This document shows, piece by piece, positions 36,953 through 46,333 of a stretch of DNA of 64,000 nt. The stretch's first letter is position 1. Every line of letters starts with the position of its first letter. The position numbers and the translations under genes are program-made. The stretch is from Rhodocyclales bacterium GT-UBC (GTDB taxonomy: Bacteria > Pseudomonadota > Gammaproteobacteria > Burkholderiales > Rhodocyclaceae), in the NCBI GenBank assembly GCA_003583745.1, contig QXPY01000005.1, positions 62,001-126,000 of the forward strand, given 5' to 3'. Under the pieces are notes generated by a model that saw only the letters and a program-made list of their open reading frames with translations, did not search any database and was not told where the DNA came from.

Positions 36953-38037
36953 AACTACGTTTTACCAAATACCTCGATCCACAACGAGGCCTGACGCTGA
37001 TTGAATTACTTATTGCTATGGCAATAGGCCTGTTCGTTGTGGGAGCCGTTTCAGTTCTTTATATCAATACACGAAGCGGCTTCAATTATCTTGAGGAGGT
37101 TTCCCGTATCCAAGAGACTGGCCGTTTCGCAATCGATACGATTAGTCGAGACATCCGGATGGCTGGCTATAACGGATGTGGGAAAGACGTGACGACGATA
37201 GCCAACGTCGTAAATGGCGCGAGCAGCAGTCCTTTTCTCGACTTCTCGACCCCCATCCGGGGCTATGGCGATGGCGTCGCTTTCCCCACAGCACTCAGCA
37301 GCGCAGGGGCTATCAGCGGAACGGATGCCATTGTTCTTCTTGGCGTCGACACATCGAGTGAAATGGTTGTACAAAATCACAACCCCTCTTCGGCTCAAAT
37401 AGACACCAATACCCACTCGGTCAAACCAGGGGAAATATTGCTGATCACCGACTGCGCGAAGGCATCCATTTTCCAGATGACTGGCCCAACAAACAACAAC
37501 AACAATGCCACGAACGTCGTTCATAACACGGGTACCGGAACACCCGGAAACTGCACAAAATTTCTTGGAGCAAGCTGCCCGAGCGCACTCACTTATACAT
37601 ATAAGCCAGGCTCTTCGTTAATCAAAATCTATTCAAATGCATATTTCATAGCGAATTCGTCTCTTAACAACGGCACACGCTCGCTATGGAGCCTTGCACT
37701 CGAAGGCAGTACAAGCGGCTCTGCTGTTGCAAAAGAGTTACTGGTCGGGGTTAATAACATGCAAATCTATTATGGCCTCGACATGGATGGAGATGGCAGT
37801 GCTGATCGCTATGTAACAGCGGATGTTGTCCAGTCATCTGGCATCTGGAGCAAAGTCAATACTGTACGAATTTCTCTGTTGGTTACCTCGACCAATACAA
37901 AGGTTGCCACAGGAAAGCAAAGTTATTTATTCCAAACAACCTCTGGTAGCACCACTGAATCAACCGTCACACCAGGGGATAGAATTTTGCGACGAGTTTT
38001 CTCGGAAACCGTGGTTGCACGTAATCGCGTCATGTAA
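36949..38037 (+). CDS. pilW: Type IV pilus assembly minor pilin PilW
   Basis: 362 residues. Leader ...LDPQRG|LTLIELLIAMAIGLFVVGAVSVLY and RFAIDTISRDIRMAGYNGCG are the hallmarks of PilW. The large globular domain contains GLDMDGDGSADRYV near 275-288, which has the Dx[DN]xDGxxD spacing of a calcium-binding loop. The start overlaps the pilV stop (ATGA) and the stop overlaps pilX (TAATG). Confidence 0.92.
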   Translation: MKLRFTKYLDPQRGLTLIELLIAMAIGLFVVGAVSVLYINTRSGFNYLEEVSRIQETGRFAIDTISRDIRMAGYNGCGKDVTTIANVVNGASSSPFLDFSTPIRGYGDGVAFPTALSSAGAISGTDAIVLLGVDTSSEMVVQNHNPSSAQIDTNTHSVKPGEILLITDCAKASIFQMTGPTNNNNNATNVVHNTGTGTPGNCTKFLGASCPSALTYTYKPGSSLIKIYSNAYFIANSSLNNGTRSLWSLALEGSTSGSAVAKELLVGVNNMQIYYGLDMDGDGSADRYVTADVVQSSGIWSKVNTVRISLLVTSTNTKVATGKQSYLFQTTSGSTTESTVTPGDRILRRVFSETVVARNRVM

Positions 38038-38669
38038 TGAACAAATCATCTATGAAACCACCGAATTTGCTGGGTACTCAGCGTGGCGTAGTTTTAATCA
38101 CCGCGGTGATGTTCTTGGTTGTCCTTTCTCTTCTCGCCATTTCCATGATGAAGACAAGCATTCTTGAAGAACGGATGGTGGCAAGCAACCGGGATTGGAG
38201 TAATGCATTCCAGGCAGCAGAATCCGCCCTGCGTGACGCCGAACGAGAAATCAAAGACAGCACGCGCATCTCCGGCCAAACAGGCTTCGTTGCTCTTTGC
38301 AGCAGTTCCTCGGCACCCAAAGGTGGCGGACTATGTTTACCCAACAACTGCACTAGCACTGCATCCAACGGAAACTGCAGTCCGATATGGGTTCACCTAT
38401 CAACAGTACAGAATGATTCGGGGTGGAAAACAGGCTCCGGAACCTCGAAAAGCATTCAGTACGGCGGCATAACAAATGCGGCCGCTCTTTCCGGCGTAGG
38501 TGCTCAGCCGCGCTACATCATTGAGGTATTGACAGTACCCTCCGCCGGCTCCCAAAAAGTACAACCAGGGCAAGCACAGTTAGATTATTTGTATCGGGTT
38601 ACTGCGGTGGGATTCGGCGTCAACGTCCAAAGCAGAGTCATGTTGCAGTCGATGGTTAGACCCCACTAG
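38037..38669 (+). CDS. pilX: Type IV pilus minor pilin PilX
   Basis: 210 residues. QRG|VVLITAVMFLVVLSLLAISMMKTSILEERM with NAFQAAESALRDAEREI is the PilX pattern; the position +5 Glu is missing, as is usual for this family. The globular part has paired Cys typical of minor pilins. It begins in the pilW stop and is followed by a 30-base gap to pilY1. Confidence 0.9.
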   Translation: MNKSSMKPPNLLGTQRGVVLITAVMFLVVLSLLAISMMKTSILEERMVASNRDWSNAFQAAESALRDAEREIKDSTRISGQTGFVALCSSSSAPKGGGLCLPNNCTSTASNGNCSPIWVHLSTVQNDSGWKTGSGTSKSIQYGGITNAAALSGVGAQPRYIIEVLTVPSAGSQKVQPGQAQLDYLYRVTAVGFGVNVQSRVMLQSMVRPH

Positions 38670-38699
38670 AACGCGAAGAATATTAAGAGGAAATTGATC

Positions 38700-41600
38700 A
38701 TGAACAAATTCTCCCCTTTGCCTCATTCACTCAGCACGATCATGAGAAACGCCTTGCTGTGTGCGACAGTAAGTTCGCTCATGGTTTTGCCGCCCTCCAC
38801 TGCAACTGCAGCTACGCTCGCAGCGGCTCCAATGTATATCACAGCCAGCCAGCCGCCGTTGATCATGCTAACAATGGCGCGCGACCATAAACTGTTTTAC
38901 GAAGCTTATAACGATTATTCCGACCTCAACGGTGACGGGAAAATCGACGTTGGATACAAGCCGGCGCAGATCGAATACTACGGTTATTTCGACTCGTACA
39001 AATGCTACAACTACAGTGGTGGGATATTCACGCCGGTAGCAATGAGTGATTCCTCCGTCGTTGATGGCGTAACGACCTATAACAAAAAATGTACCGGGAC
39101 AGGGCGCGATTACTGGAGCGGGGATTTTCTTAATTACGTCACCACATCGCGAATCGATGCATTGCGTAAAGTCCTTTACGGTGGCTACCGCAGTACGGAC
39201 ACAACCACACAGACAATTCTCGAACGCGCTTTCATTCCCCAAGATGCACACAGTTGGGGCAAGGAGTACACAAGTATTGCCAATGATGGATATGACATCA
39301 CTGAATATACGCCGCTCAGCTTGCCGGCCTCCAGTAAGCGACACCTCTTTGCCAACGTAACACTGACCGGCTTCGGGCAACCTCCACTCATGCGTGTTGT
39401 TACCAACAGCAGTTATCGGATCTGGGAGTGGGTTTCGATTGAACGCCCCGTCGCAGGCGATGATTGTGCAACCGGCAATAACGTACGTGGCAGTTGCACG
39501 GGGAACAATAACACCTACACAGGAAACCCTGCCGATGCAGCAGCTTTTCAGGTTCTGATTGATACCTATGCCACCAGTGGTCATCAAACCGGGCAACGCA
39601 CCATCGGCAATATCGATCAGAGTGGGAGCAACAACAATCCTTATGCTTCAGGGGATTACTATCTCGACGTCTTCCGCGGCACACTGAATGTCAGTACCGC
39701 TGGCACATACTATTTTGCAGTCGATGGGGACGATGCCGTCGAACTCTGGATTGACGGAGCGCTAGTCACCGGTTGGTATGGTGGTCACGGACGTTGCAAC
39801 TGCACCAGCCACAACGCATCGAAATCGCTAACAGCAGGAACTCACAGCATCGAGTTTCGACATCAGGAGGCAGCGGGTGACGACAACTGGACGTTGCAAT
39901 GGAAAGGCCCAGACAGCAGCAATAACTGGGCGGTAGTTCCTTCATCGAAATTTTCCGGCCTGACGCAGACTTTCTATAACGTTAGTGCAGCCACTTCGAC
40001 ACGAACAGACTACAACGTTCGCGTCGAAGCCTGCAAGCTCATCTCCGGTGTGCCATCAGACGCCTATTTCGGTCGTGAAAGCAACTGCAAAGCCTATAGC
40101 GATGGGGCAGCGACGCCGACCATTACTTACAAGCCAACCGGCCTCCTCCACAATTACGGCGAATCCAACGGGATGTTCTTTGGCCTGTTGAGCGGGTCCT
40201 ATGATCAAAACACAAACGGCGGCGTCCTTCGCAAAGCCGTATCCTCGATCACCAACGAAATCGAAACCACGACCGGCATATTCAAAGAATCGGGCAGTAC
40301 ATGCGGTCTGACTGGTTCGAGTTCCTGCGTTAACGGTATCGTCGGAACGATCAACCGCTTCCACATCACAAGTTTCAATTACGCTGACCAGTCGTACAGC
40401 TGCGGCTGGATCACAACCCGTCAGATGACGGATGGCGAATGTGAAATGTGGGGCAATCCATTAGCCGAAATGATGTATGAAGCCGTACGTTACTTCTCCG
40501 GTGCCACAACACCCACCGCAGCATTCAACACAAGCCACACACGAGATGACGCGGTCACGCTTTCCGGCGGCACAACGGGTTTACCACGGATTACCACCTG
40601 GACTAACCCATTCTCAACATCGGCCAGCTTGCCCATTCCCAACACGGGTCCGTTCCCCGTGTGTTCGAAGCCGTTCATGATGTTGATCAGCGACGTCTAT
40701 CCGTCCTTTGATTCCGACTCGGTACCTGGCGCTGACAGCAATTTCAGTTCGTTGGCGGCAGTGAATATCAATGGGGCATCCCTGAACGCTGCAGCACGTG
40801 GCCAAACGCTGTGGGATCTCGAGTTTTCTGGCTCGGCGACCAGTAAAAATGTATTCATTGGCCAGGTAGGCGCTAATTTCGACGGCGCACCAACTCCCAA
40901 GGCTGCAACAAGCTTTGGCAATTTGCGAGGCCTTGCGCCCAGCGACCCGACCCGTCAGGGTAGCTATTACGCTGCCAGCGTTGCTCATTTTGCGAAAGTA
41001 AACGACATCAACAGCATTGCGAGCAGCCAAAAAGTTGGCACCTATGCAATCGCACTTTCTGCTCCGCTACCGACCATTCAAATCCCGATTGGCACAACCG
41101 GGAATTACATCACGATCGTTCCATTTGCCAAGTCGGTTGGTGGTTCATCGATCAGTGCCACTCAAGGTGCATTTCAGCCGACCAACCAGATCGTCGACTT
41201 CTATGTGGACACCATCGTCAATGTCAATGCATTGAATGAAGACACCGGTATTAACGGTGGCCGGCCTTATTACAAGTTCCGTATTAATTACGAGGACGTT
41301 GAGCAAGGTGCTGACCATGACATGGACGCGATTGCGGTCTATGAAATTTCACTCAACGCAAACAACACCGTCACGATCAAGGTCAATTCAACCTATGCCG
41401 CGGGCGGCATCATGCAACACATGGGCTACGTGATATCCGGTTCAACAGCCGACGGCGTGTATCTTGTCGTACGCGATAGCGACACCGGCTATAGTTCGGA
41501 TCCGGAATACTTCCTGGACCGTCCGAAATCCTCCGATACCGGTACCGATTCGACTTATCACATGCCCTTGCTGTCGAGTGCCGATAACGATGTACCGGAT

Positions 41601-44027
41601 GCTAGCAATTTCGCCACGCGCACCTTCACCGCCAACACTGGCAGTACCAGTGCGACAACACTGCGCGACCCGCTTTGGTATGCGGCCAAGTACGGTGGCT
41701 TTAACGACCTGAACGGCGATAACGTTCCCCAGACGAACGAGTGGGATGCCGATGGTGATGGGGTTCCGGACACCTATTTCCTGGTGGTCAACCCGCTCAA
41801 ACTGTTGGCACAACTGGACAAGGCCTTGGCCAAGATTCGCGACAGTTCGGGCACATCCGCCGCATTGACTTCAAACTCTTTCTCCTTCCAGACGGATACG
41901 CTGATCTATCAAGCCCGTTTCAACACCGATGGCTGGTCTGGTGAGTTGGTCGCATACCCGGTCACGGCCTCCAGTATTGGCAATCCGACATGGCAAGCTC
42001 AACAATTGCTCGCCGATAAAACGCCTTCGTCGCGCGTCATTCTGACCTATGACCCGGATAAGTCGGGGACCAAAGGGATTCCTTTCCGTTGGAACAGCAT
42101 GACCTCTTCGGGAACGACAACCCTCCGCACCTCGCTGAACAAAACCTCGGGGGGAACGACCGACAGCCTTGGCTCGGACCGAGTCAGCTTCCTGCGCGGC
42201 GAAGATGTGTCCGGAATGCGTACTCGCCCACGCATTACGACAACCACGATCACCGGCACCTGCACGGGCACCTACACTTGCCCGGATTCTGGCGGCACCG
42301 CCGTCTGCTCGGGTGGCGGCTCAGTGGTTTGCACCCCGACAACCAAACCCAATCGCCTGGGCGACATCATTAATTCCCAAGCCCAGTATGTTGGACGCCC
42401 TGCTTTCGGATACGCCGATGGCAGTTACGCAAAGTTCTCGAGCGACTACAACGCGACGACCAATTCGACAGGCAAAGGAGATCGAACCGAAATGGTTTAC
42501 GTCGGTGCCAATGATGGGATGTTGCATGGTTTCAATGCCTCGACCGGAGAGGAGTTGTTGGCCTATGTCCCGAGCGAAATGTATCGCCAGCGCAACAGTC
42601 GCTGGATTCTCAACAAGCTGACCGAATCGGACTATGGAAAGACCGGCTCCAGCAACACCCACCGTTACTATGTCGATGGCACACCGACGATCGGTGATAT
42701 TTGTGTCACGGAAAATGTCACCAACTGCCCGGACGGCGATTGGCGGACATTGCTGGTAGGCGGTCTGGGGGCAGGTGGTCAAGGCATATTCGCACTCGAT
42801 GTCACTACTCCGGACAATTTCTCCGAAGCAAACGCCGGCTCATTGGTTAAATGGGAATACTCGGATAAAAATGACGTCGACATGGGCTATACCGTTGGGC
42901 GCCCTTATATTGTTCGTCTATGCACCGACCGCAATGCGGATCAATCCTGTAACGCATGGAGTTGGTATGTGCTGATCAACAACGGCTACAACAACACCGA
43001 GAGTGACGGTTATCAAAGCACAAACGGCGATGCCGCTCTCTATATCCTGAATGCAAACACCGGTGCTCTGGTCAAGAAAATCCGGGTTCAAGAAGGCGAT
43101 GTATCGTCGAGCGGCCCCAACGGCTTGTCTGAAATCGCACCGATCGACTTCGACGGCGATGGTGTAGTCGATTACGTCTATGCCGGCGATATCAAGGGCA
43201 ACCTGTGGCGGTTTGATTTGATTAGCCAGAACACCAATAACTGGGATGTTGCATTTGGTTCGGGTACCAACCTGAATCCCCTATACGTTGCCTGGGATGA
43301 ACAAACTACGCGGGTTCGTCAGCCGATCACCACCTCGCCAGACGTCATCAAGCATCCCAGTGGCGGCTTGCTCGTAATCTTCGGTACCGGCAGTTTCATT
43401 TTCACCGGTGACGATCTCAGTACCCAAGTCCAAACCGTGTACGGGATCTGGGACAAGCTGGATGGCAATACCGTATCCTCGAGTAGCCGGGCCAATCTGC
43501 AACAACAAACCGTGCTGAGCGCAACGGTAACCGCAACCTCGACCTTTGGTGACACGACCGGCAATGACGTTTACACCTACCGCACCATTACCGAAAACAC
43601 CGTTGATTGGGATACCAAAAAAGGTTGGTACTTCAACCTGCCGGATAGCGGAGAACGCATTAGCTACAACCTCGAAGTACGCGGCAGCAATGTACTACGC
43701 GTCACCAGCACGGTCCCCTCGAGCGATGTTTGCGCGTCAGGCGGCAGTTCCTGGGAGTACTTCGTGAACGCACTGACAGGCCAGAGACTGGGGTGGTCGC
43801 CTTACACGGACGTTCCGGGTCTTCTTGATTTTGGTGGCACATCGGCCTATGCCAGTGCCCGCAAGAGCAACTCGGGCATCACCCCCCCAGGCGTCATCAT
43901 TACTGAAGGCAGAGGTCGTGGCACCGAATTCACCTGTGGCAGTGCCGGCACTTGCGAAGGCGCCAAACTGAACCTAGGCCCCGCCACTGCAGGCCGCCTT
44001 TCCTGGCGAGAAATTTTGAGCGACTAA
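38700..44027 (+). CDS. pilY1: Type IV pilus tip adhesin/assembly protein PilY1 with PA14-like insertion
   Basis: 1775 residues from the ATG at 38700, set by AAGAGG nine bases upstream. Signal peptide ~1-38 (ending ATAA). N-terminal part has DLNGDGKIDVGYKP (~77). Residues ~310-420 match a PA14-type domain (YYLDVFRGTLNVSTAGTYYF, VDGDDAVELWIDG, GTHSIEFRHQEAAGDDNW). The C-terminal PilY1 beta-propeller begins near RLGDIINSQAQYVG (~1220) and contains DFDGDGVVDYVYAGDIKGN (~1483), the calcium-binding loop needed for pilus extension in Pseudomonas. No clear N-terminal von Willebrand A domain. Probably at the pilus tip and outer membrane. Much longer than the ~1160 residues of P. aeruginosa PilY1. Confidence 0.92.
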   Translation: MNKFSPLPHSLSTIMRNALLCATVSSLMVLPPSTATAATLAAAPMYITASQPPLIMLTMARDHKLFYEAYNDYSDLNGDGKIDVGYKPAQIEYYGYFDSYKCYNYSGGIFTPVAMSDSSVVDGVTTYNKKCTGTGRDYWSGDFLNYVTTSRIDALRKVLYGGYRSTDTTTQTILERAFIPQDAHSWGKEYTSIANDGYDITEYTPLSLPASSKRHLFANVTLTGFGQPPLMRVVTNSSYRIWEWVSIERPVAGDDCATGNNVRGSCTGNNNTYTGNPADAAAFQVLIDTYATSGHQTGQRTIGNIDQSGSNNNPYASGDYYLDVFRGTLNVSTAGTYYFAVDGDDAVELWIDGALVTGWYGGHGRCNCTSHNASKSLTAGTHSIEFRHQEAAGDDNWTLQWKGPDSSNNWAVVPSSKFSGLTQTFYNVSAATSTRTDYNVRVEACKLISGVPSDAYFGRESNCKAYSDGAATPTITYKPTGLLHNYGESNGMFFGLLSGSYDQNTNGGVLRKAVSSITNEIETTTGIFKESGSTCGLTGSSSCVNGIVGTINRFHITSFNYADQSYSCGWITTRQMTDGECEMWGNPLAEMMYEAVRYFSGATTPTAAFNTSHTRDDAVTLSGGTTGLPRITTWTNPFSTSASLPIPNTGPFPVCSKPFMMLISDVYPSFDSDSVPGADSNFSSLAAVNINGASLNAAARGQTLWDLEFSGSATSKNVFIGQVGANFDGAPTPKAATSFGNLRGLAPSDPTRQGSYYAASVAHFAKVNDINSIASSQKVGTYAIALSAPLPTIQIPIGTTGNYITIVPFAKSVGGSSISATQGAFQPTNQIVDFYVDTIVNVNALNEDTGINGGRPYYKFRINYEDVEQGADHDMDAIAVYEISLNANNTVTIKVNSTYAAGGIMQHMGYVISGSTADGVYLVVRDSDTGYSSDPEYFLDRPKSSDTGTDSTYHMPLLSSADNDVPDASNFATRTFTANTGSTSATTLRDPLWYAAKYGGFNDLNGDNVPQTNEWDADGDGVPDTYFLVVNPLKLLAQLDKALAKIRDSSGTSAALTSNSFSFQTDTLIYQARFNTDGWSGELVAYPVTASSIGNPTWQAQQLLADKTPSSRVILTYDPDKSGTKGIPFRWNSMTSSGTTTLRTSLNKTSGGTTDSLGSDRVSFLRGEDVSGMRTRPRITTTTITGTCTGTYTCPDSGGTAVCSGGGSVVCTPTTKPNRLGDIINSQAQYVGRPAFGYADGSYAKFSSDYNATTNSTGKGDRTEMVYVGANDGMLHGFNASTGEELLAYVPSEMYRQRNSRWILNKLTESDYGKTGSSNTHRYYVDGTPTIGDICVTENVTNCPDGDWRTLLVGGLGAGGQGIFALDVTTPDNFSEANAGSLVKWEYSDKNDVDMGYTVGRPYIVRLCTDRNADQSCNAWSWYVLINNGYNNTESDGYQSTNGDAALYILNANTGALVKKIRVQEGDVSSSGPNGLSEIAPIDFDGDGVVDYVYAGDIKGNLWRFDLISQNTNNWDVAFGSGTNLNPLYVAWDEQTTRVRQPITTSPDVIKHPSGGLLVIFGTGSFIFTGDDLSTQVQTVYGIWDKLDGNTVSSSSRANLQQQTVLSATVTATSTFGDTTGNDVYTYRTITENTVDWDTKKGWYFNLPDSGERISYNLEVRGSNVLRVTSTVPSSDVCASGGSSWEYFVNALTGQRLGWSPYTDVPGLLDFGGTSAYASARKSNSGITPPGVIITEGRGRGTEFTCGSAGTCEGAKLNLGPATAGRLSWREILSD

Positions 44028-44036
44028 TCGACAAAC

Positions 44037-44486
44037 ATGAACAATACAATCAAGCAGAAGGGCTTTACTCTTATCGAACTGATGATCGTGGTTGTCGTGA
44101 TTAGTATTCTTGCTGCGGTAGCTGTCCCCAGCTACCGCCAGTATGTTGCGAAATCACGGCGAACCGATGCCAAATCGGCTTTGCTGGCCACATCGCAAGC
44201 AATGGAAAAGTTCTATACAGAGAAAATGACCTATGATGCGGCAACGCTGGGAACCGCGAGCACTGACATAAGCAAAACGACGTCTCCGGACGGTTATTAC
44301 ACTATCCGCTTTGACAGCGCACCTACAGGCACGGTCTGCAGTGCCCTAAGCACCTCCAGCAGCAACGCTACTGCCTACCGGATTTGTGCAACGCCGACAG
44401 GAAGCCAGACAGGAGACGCCTGTGGCATTCTGTCTATCGACAATAAAGGGGTGAAGTTACCCGCAACCGCTGGCTGCTGGCGCTAA
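44037..44486 (+). CDS. pilE: Type IV pilin-like minor pilin PilE
   Basis: 149 residues. Leader [37 protein letters not shown], followed by a short globular domain with Cys pairs (VCSALS...RICAT...GDACG...AGCW). PilE-type minor pilins close this operon in many beta/gammaproteobacteria; it could in principle be a structural subunit, but its position after pilY1 argues for the minor role. Convergent with ispH six bases away; I see no terminator between them. Confidence 0.88.
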   Translation: MNNTIKQKGFTLIELMIVVVVISILAAVAVPSYRQYVAKSRRTDAKSALLATSQAMEKFYTEKMTYDAATLGTASTDISKTTSPDGYYTIRFDSAPTGTVCSALSTSSSNATAYRICATPTGSQTGDACGILSIDNKGVKLPATAGCWR

Positions 44487-44492
44487 CCGCAC

Positions 44493-45419
44493 CTAACCCG
44501 GATGCAGTTCCTTGGGAAGGGGGAACGAAACTCCCTCTTCCACTCCTTGCATCTGGGTCACTTCAGCACCAGCAAGCTGTTGAATCCGGGTTATGACCCG
44601 CTGCACCAAGATTTCCGGTGCTGATGCGCCGGCGGACACACCAACACGACGCTTGCCGCTCAGCCAAACCGACTCGATTTCATCCGGACCGTCCACAAGA
44701 TACCCCTCAACCCCTCGCGCCACCGCAACCTCCTTCAAGCGACGAGAATTTGAACTGTTTGGACTGCCGACAACAATGACCAAATCGCACTGCTCGGCCA
44801 ACGCCTTGACCGCATCCTGGCGGTTCTGGGTGGCATAGCAAATATCGTCTTTCTTGGGACCCTGCACATCAGGGAAACGCTCTTTGAGGGCACCGATCAC
44901 CTTGGATGCATCATCGACCGACAAAGTTGTCTGGGTCACGAACGAGAGCTGATCCGGCGAATGCACAGCCAAGCCGAGCACATCTTCCGCCGTCTCCACC
45001 AGGTACATCCCGCCTTCACTCTGCCCCATCGTTCCTTCGACTTCAGGGTGCCCTTTGTGGCCGATCATCACCACTTCGCGGGCCTGATTACGCATCTTTC
45101 CAACTTCGACGTGTACCTTCGTGACCAGCGGGCAAGTGGCATCGAACACCTTCAAGCCGCGCTCTTCCGCCTCACGCCGCACCTCTTTCGACACACCGTG
45201 CGCACTGAAAATCACCGTGCTTCCGGTCGGCACCTCACTCAATTCCTCGATAAATAACGCACCCTTGGCGCGCAAGTCGTCGCAGACGAACTTGTTATGC
45301 ACGACTTCGTGGCGCACATAGATCGGCGCCCCGAACTTCTGCAAGGCACGCTCGACGATGGCGATGGCGCGCTCGACGCCGGCACAGAAGCCACGAGGAT
45401 TGGCGAGGATGATCTGCAT
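44493..45419 (-). CDS. ispH: 4-hydroxy-3-methylbut-2-enyl diphosphate reductase
   Basis: 308 residues. The three cluster-binding Cys are in [20 protein letters not shown] and [10 protein letters not shown], with [11 protein letters not shown] for diphosphate binding. Last enzyme of the MEP isoprenoid pathway, making IPP and DMAPP with a [4Fe-4S] cluster. The ATG directly follows the fkpB stop. The same pathway's dxs and ispA lie at 57819-60586. Confidence 0.96.
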   Translation of the reverse strand: MQIILANPRGFCAGVERAIAIVERALQKFGAPIYVRHEVVHNKFVCDDLRAKGALFIEELSEVPTGSTVIFSAHGVSKEVRREAEERGLKVFDATCPLVTKVHVEVGKMRNQAREVVMIGHKGHPEVEGTMGQSEGGMYLVETAEDVLGLAVHSPDQLSFVTQTTLSVDDASKVIGALKERFPDVQGPKKDDICYATQNRQDAVKALAEQCDLVIVVGSPNSSNSRRLKEVAVARGVEGYLVDGPDEIESVWLSGKRRVGVSAGASAPEILVQRVITRIQQLAGAEVTQMQGVEEGVSFPLPKELHPG

Positions 45420-45848
45420 TTACATGATTCCGATGATTTCCACCTCAAACTGGATCGGCTTGCCGGCCAGCGGGTGATTGAAGTCGAACAAGGCATGCGT
45501 CGCATCCAGCTCACGCAGGAAGCCCGCAAACGTACCGCCATTAGGCGCGGTGAATTCGACGACAGAGTTCTCCTTGAGTTCCATTTCTGCCGGCAAGCCG
45601 CTCCGCGCAATGCGCTCGACCAGGCGAGGATTGTGCTGGCCGAAAGCCTGCTCGGGCTCCAGCTGGAATACAAATTTTTCGTGAGCTGGCAAACCGATCA
45701 ATACCGATTCCAGGTTTTCTGCCAGCTGACCACTACCCATCTGCAAGGTTGCCGGGCTCATGCCAAACGTCGACAGGAATTCCTCGCCATCCTGCGCGGT
45801 AATCCGGTAATGCAAGGTGAGATAGCTGTCGGAACGAACGGTAGTCAT
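45420..45848 (-). CDS. fkpB: FKBP-type peptidyl-prolyl isomerase (FkpB/SlpA)
   Basis: 142 residues, an SlyD/FkpB-type FKBP with insert-in-flap: LTLHYRITAQDGEEFLSTF, MGSGQLAENLESVLIGLPAHEKFVF, and FDFNHPLAGKPIQFEVEII. The position between lspA and ispH is the classical fkpB location. The start at 45848 has GGAG upstream and overlaps the lspA stop (ATGA). Confidence 0.92.
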   Translation of the reverse strand: MTTVRSDSYLTLHYRITAQDGEEFLSTFGMSPATLQMGSGQLAENLESVLIGLPAHEKFVFQLEPEQAFGQHNPRLVERIARSGLPAEMELKENSVVEFTAPNGGTFAGFLRELDATHALFDFNHPLAGKPIQFEVEIIGIM

Positions 45849-46333
45849 GATTTTTTCTCCTCGGCATGCCTGCCGGATGCTGTCAGCTGCTCGACCACCA
45901 GCAAGACGGCGCCAAGCGTGATGGCCGAATCGGCCACATTGAAGGCCGGCCAGTAATAGCCGGCAACGTGCCATTGAATGAAGTCGACTACCGCGCCGAA
46001 GCGCACCCGGTCGATGACGTTGCCCAGCGCACCGCCCATCACCAGCGTCAGGGCCAGGGAAAGCAAACGTTGCTGTTTGTGCTGGCGCAGCATCACGGCG
46101 ATCCAGCCAGAAACGCCAAGAGCCAGCAGCGTGAACAGCCAGCGCTGCCAGCCCGGCTGATCGGCCAGAAAGCTGAAGGCCGCCCCGGGGTTGTAGGTCA
46201 GCACCCAGTTCCAGAACGGCGCAACATAGATTGTTTCACCGAATCCCAGGTTCTGCAGTACGACCCACTTGCTCAACTGATCCAGTACGACGACCAGCCC
46301 GGCCAGCGCATACCAGCGCTTCACATCAGGCAT
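45845..46333 (-). CDS. lspA: Lipoprotein signal peptidase
   Basis: 162 residues with four hydrophobic segments. Signatures [17 protein letters not shown] and FNVADSAI supply the two catalytic Asp. Cleaves prolipoprotein signal peptides in the inner membrane. The start at 46333 ([12 protein letters not shown]) overlaps the ileS end by 8 bases; longer starts inside ileS would add residues not typical of the family. Confidence 0.94.
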   Translation of the reverse strand: MPDVKRWYALAGLVVVLDQLSKWVVLQNLGFGETIYVAPFWNWVLTYNPGAAFSFLADQPGWQRWLFTLLALGVSGWIAVMLRQHKQQRLLSLALTLVMGGALGNVIDRVRFGAVVDFIQWHVAGYYWPAFNVADSAITLGAVLLVVEQLTASGRHAEEKKS

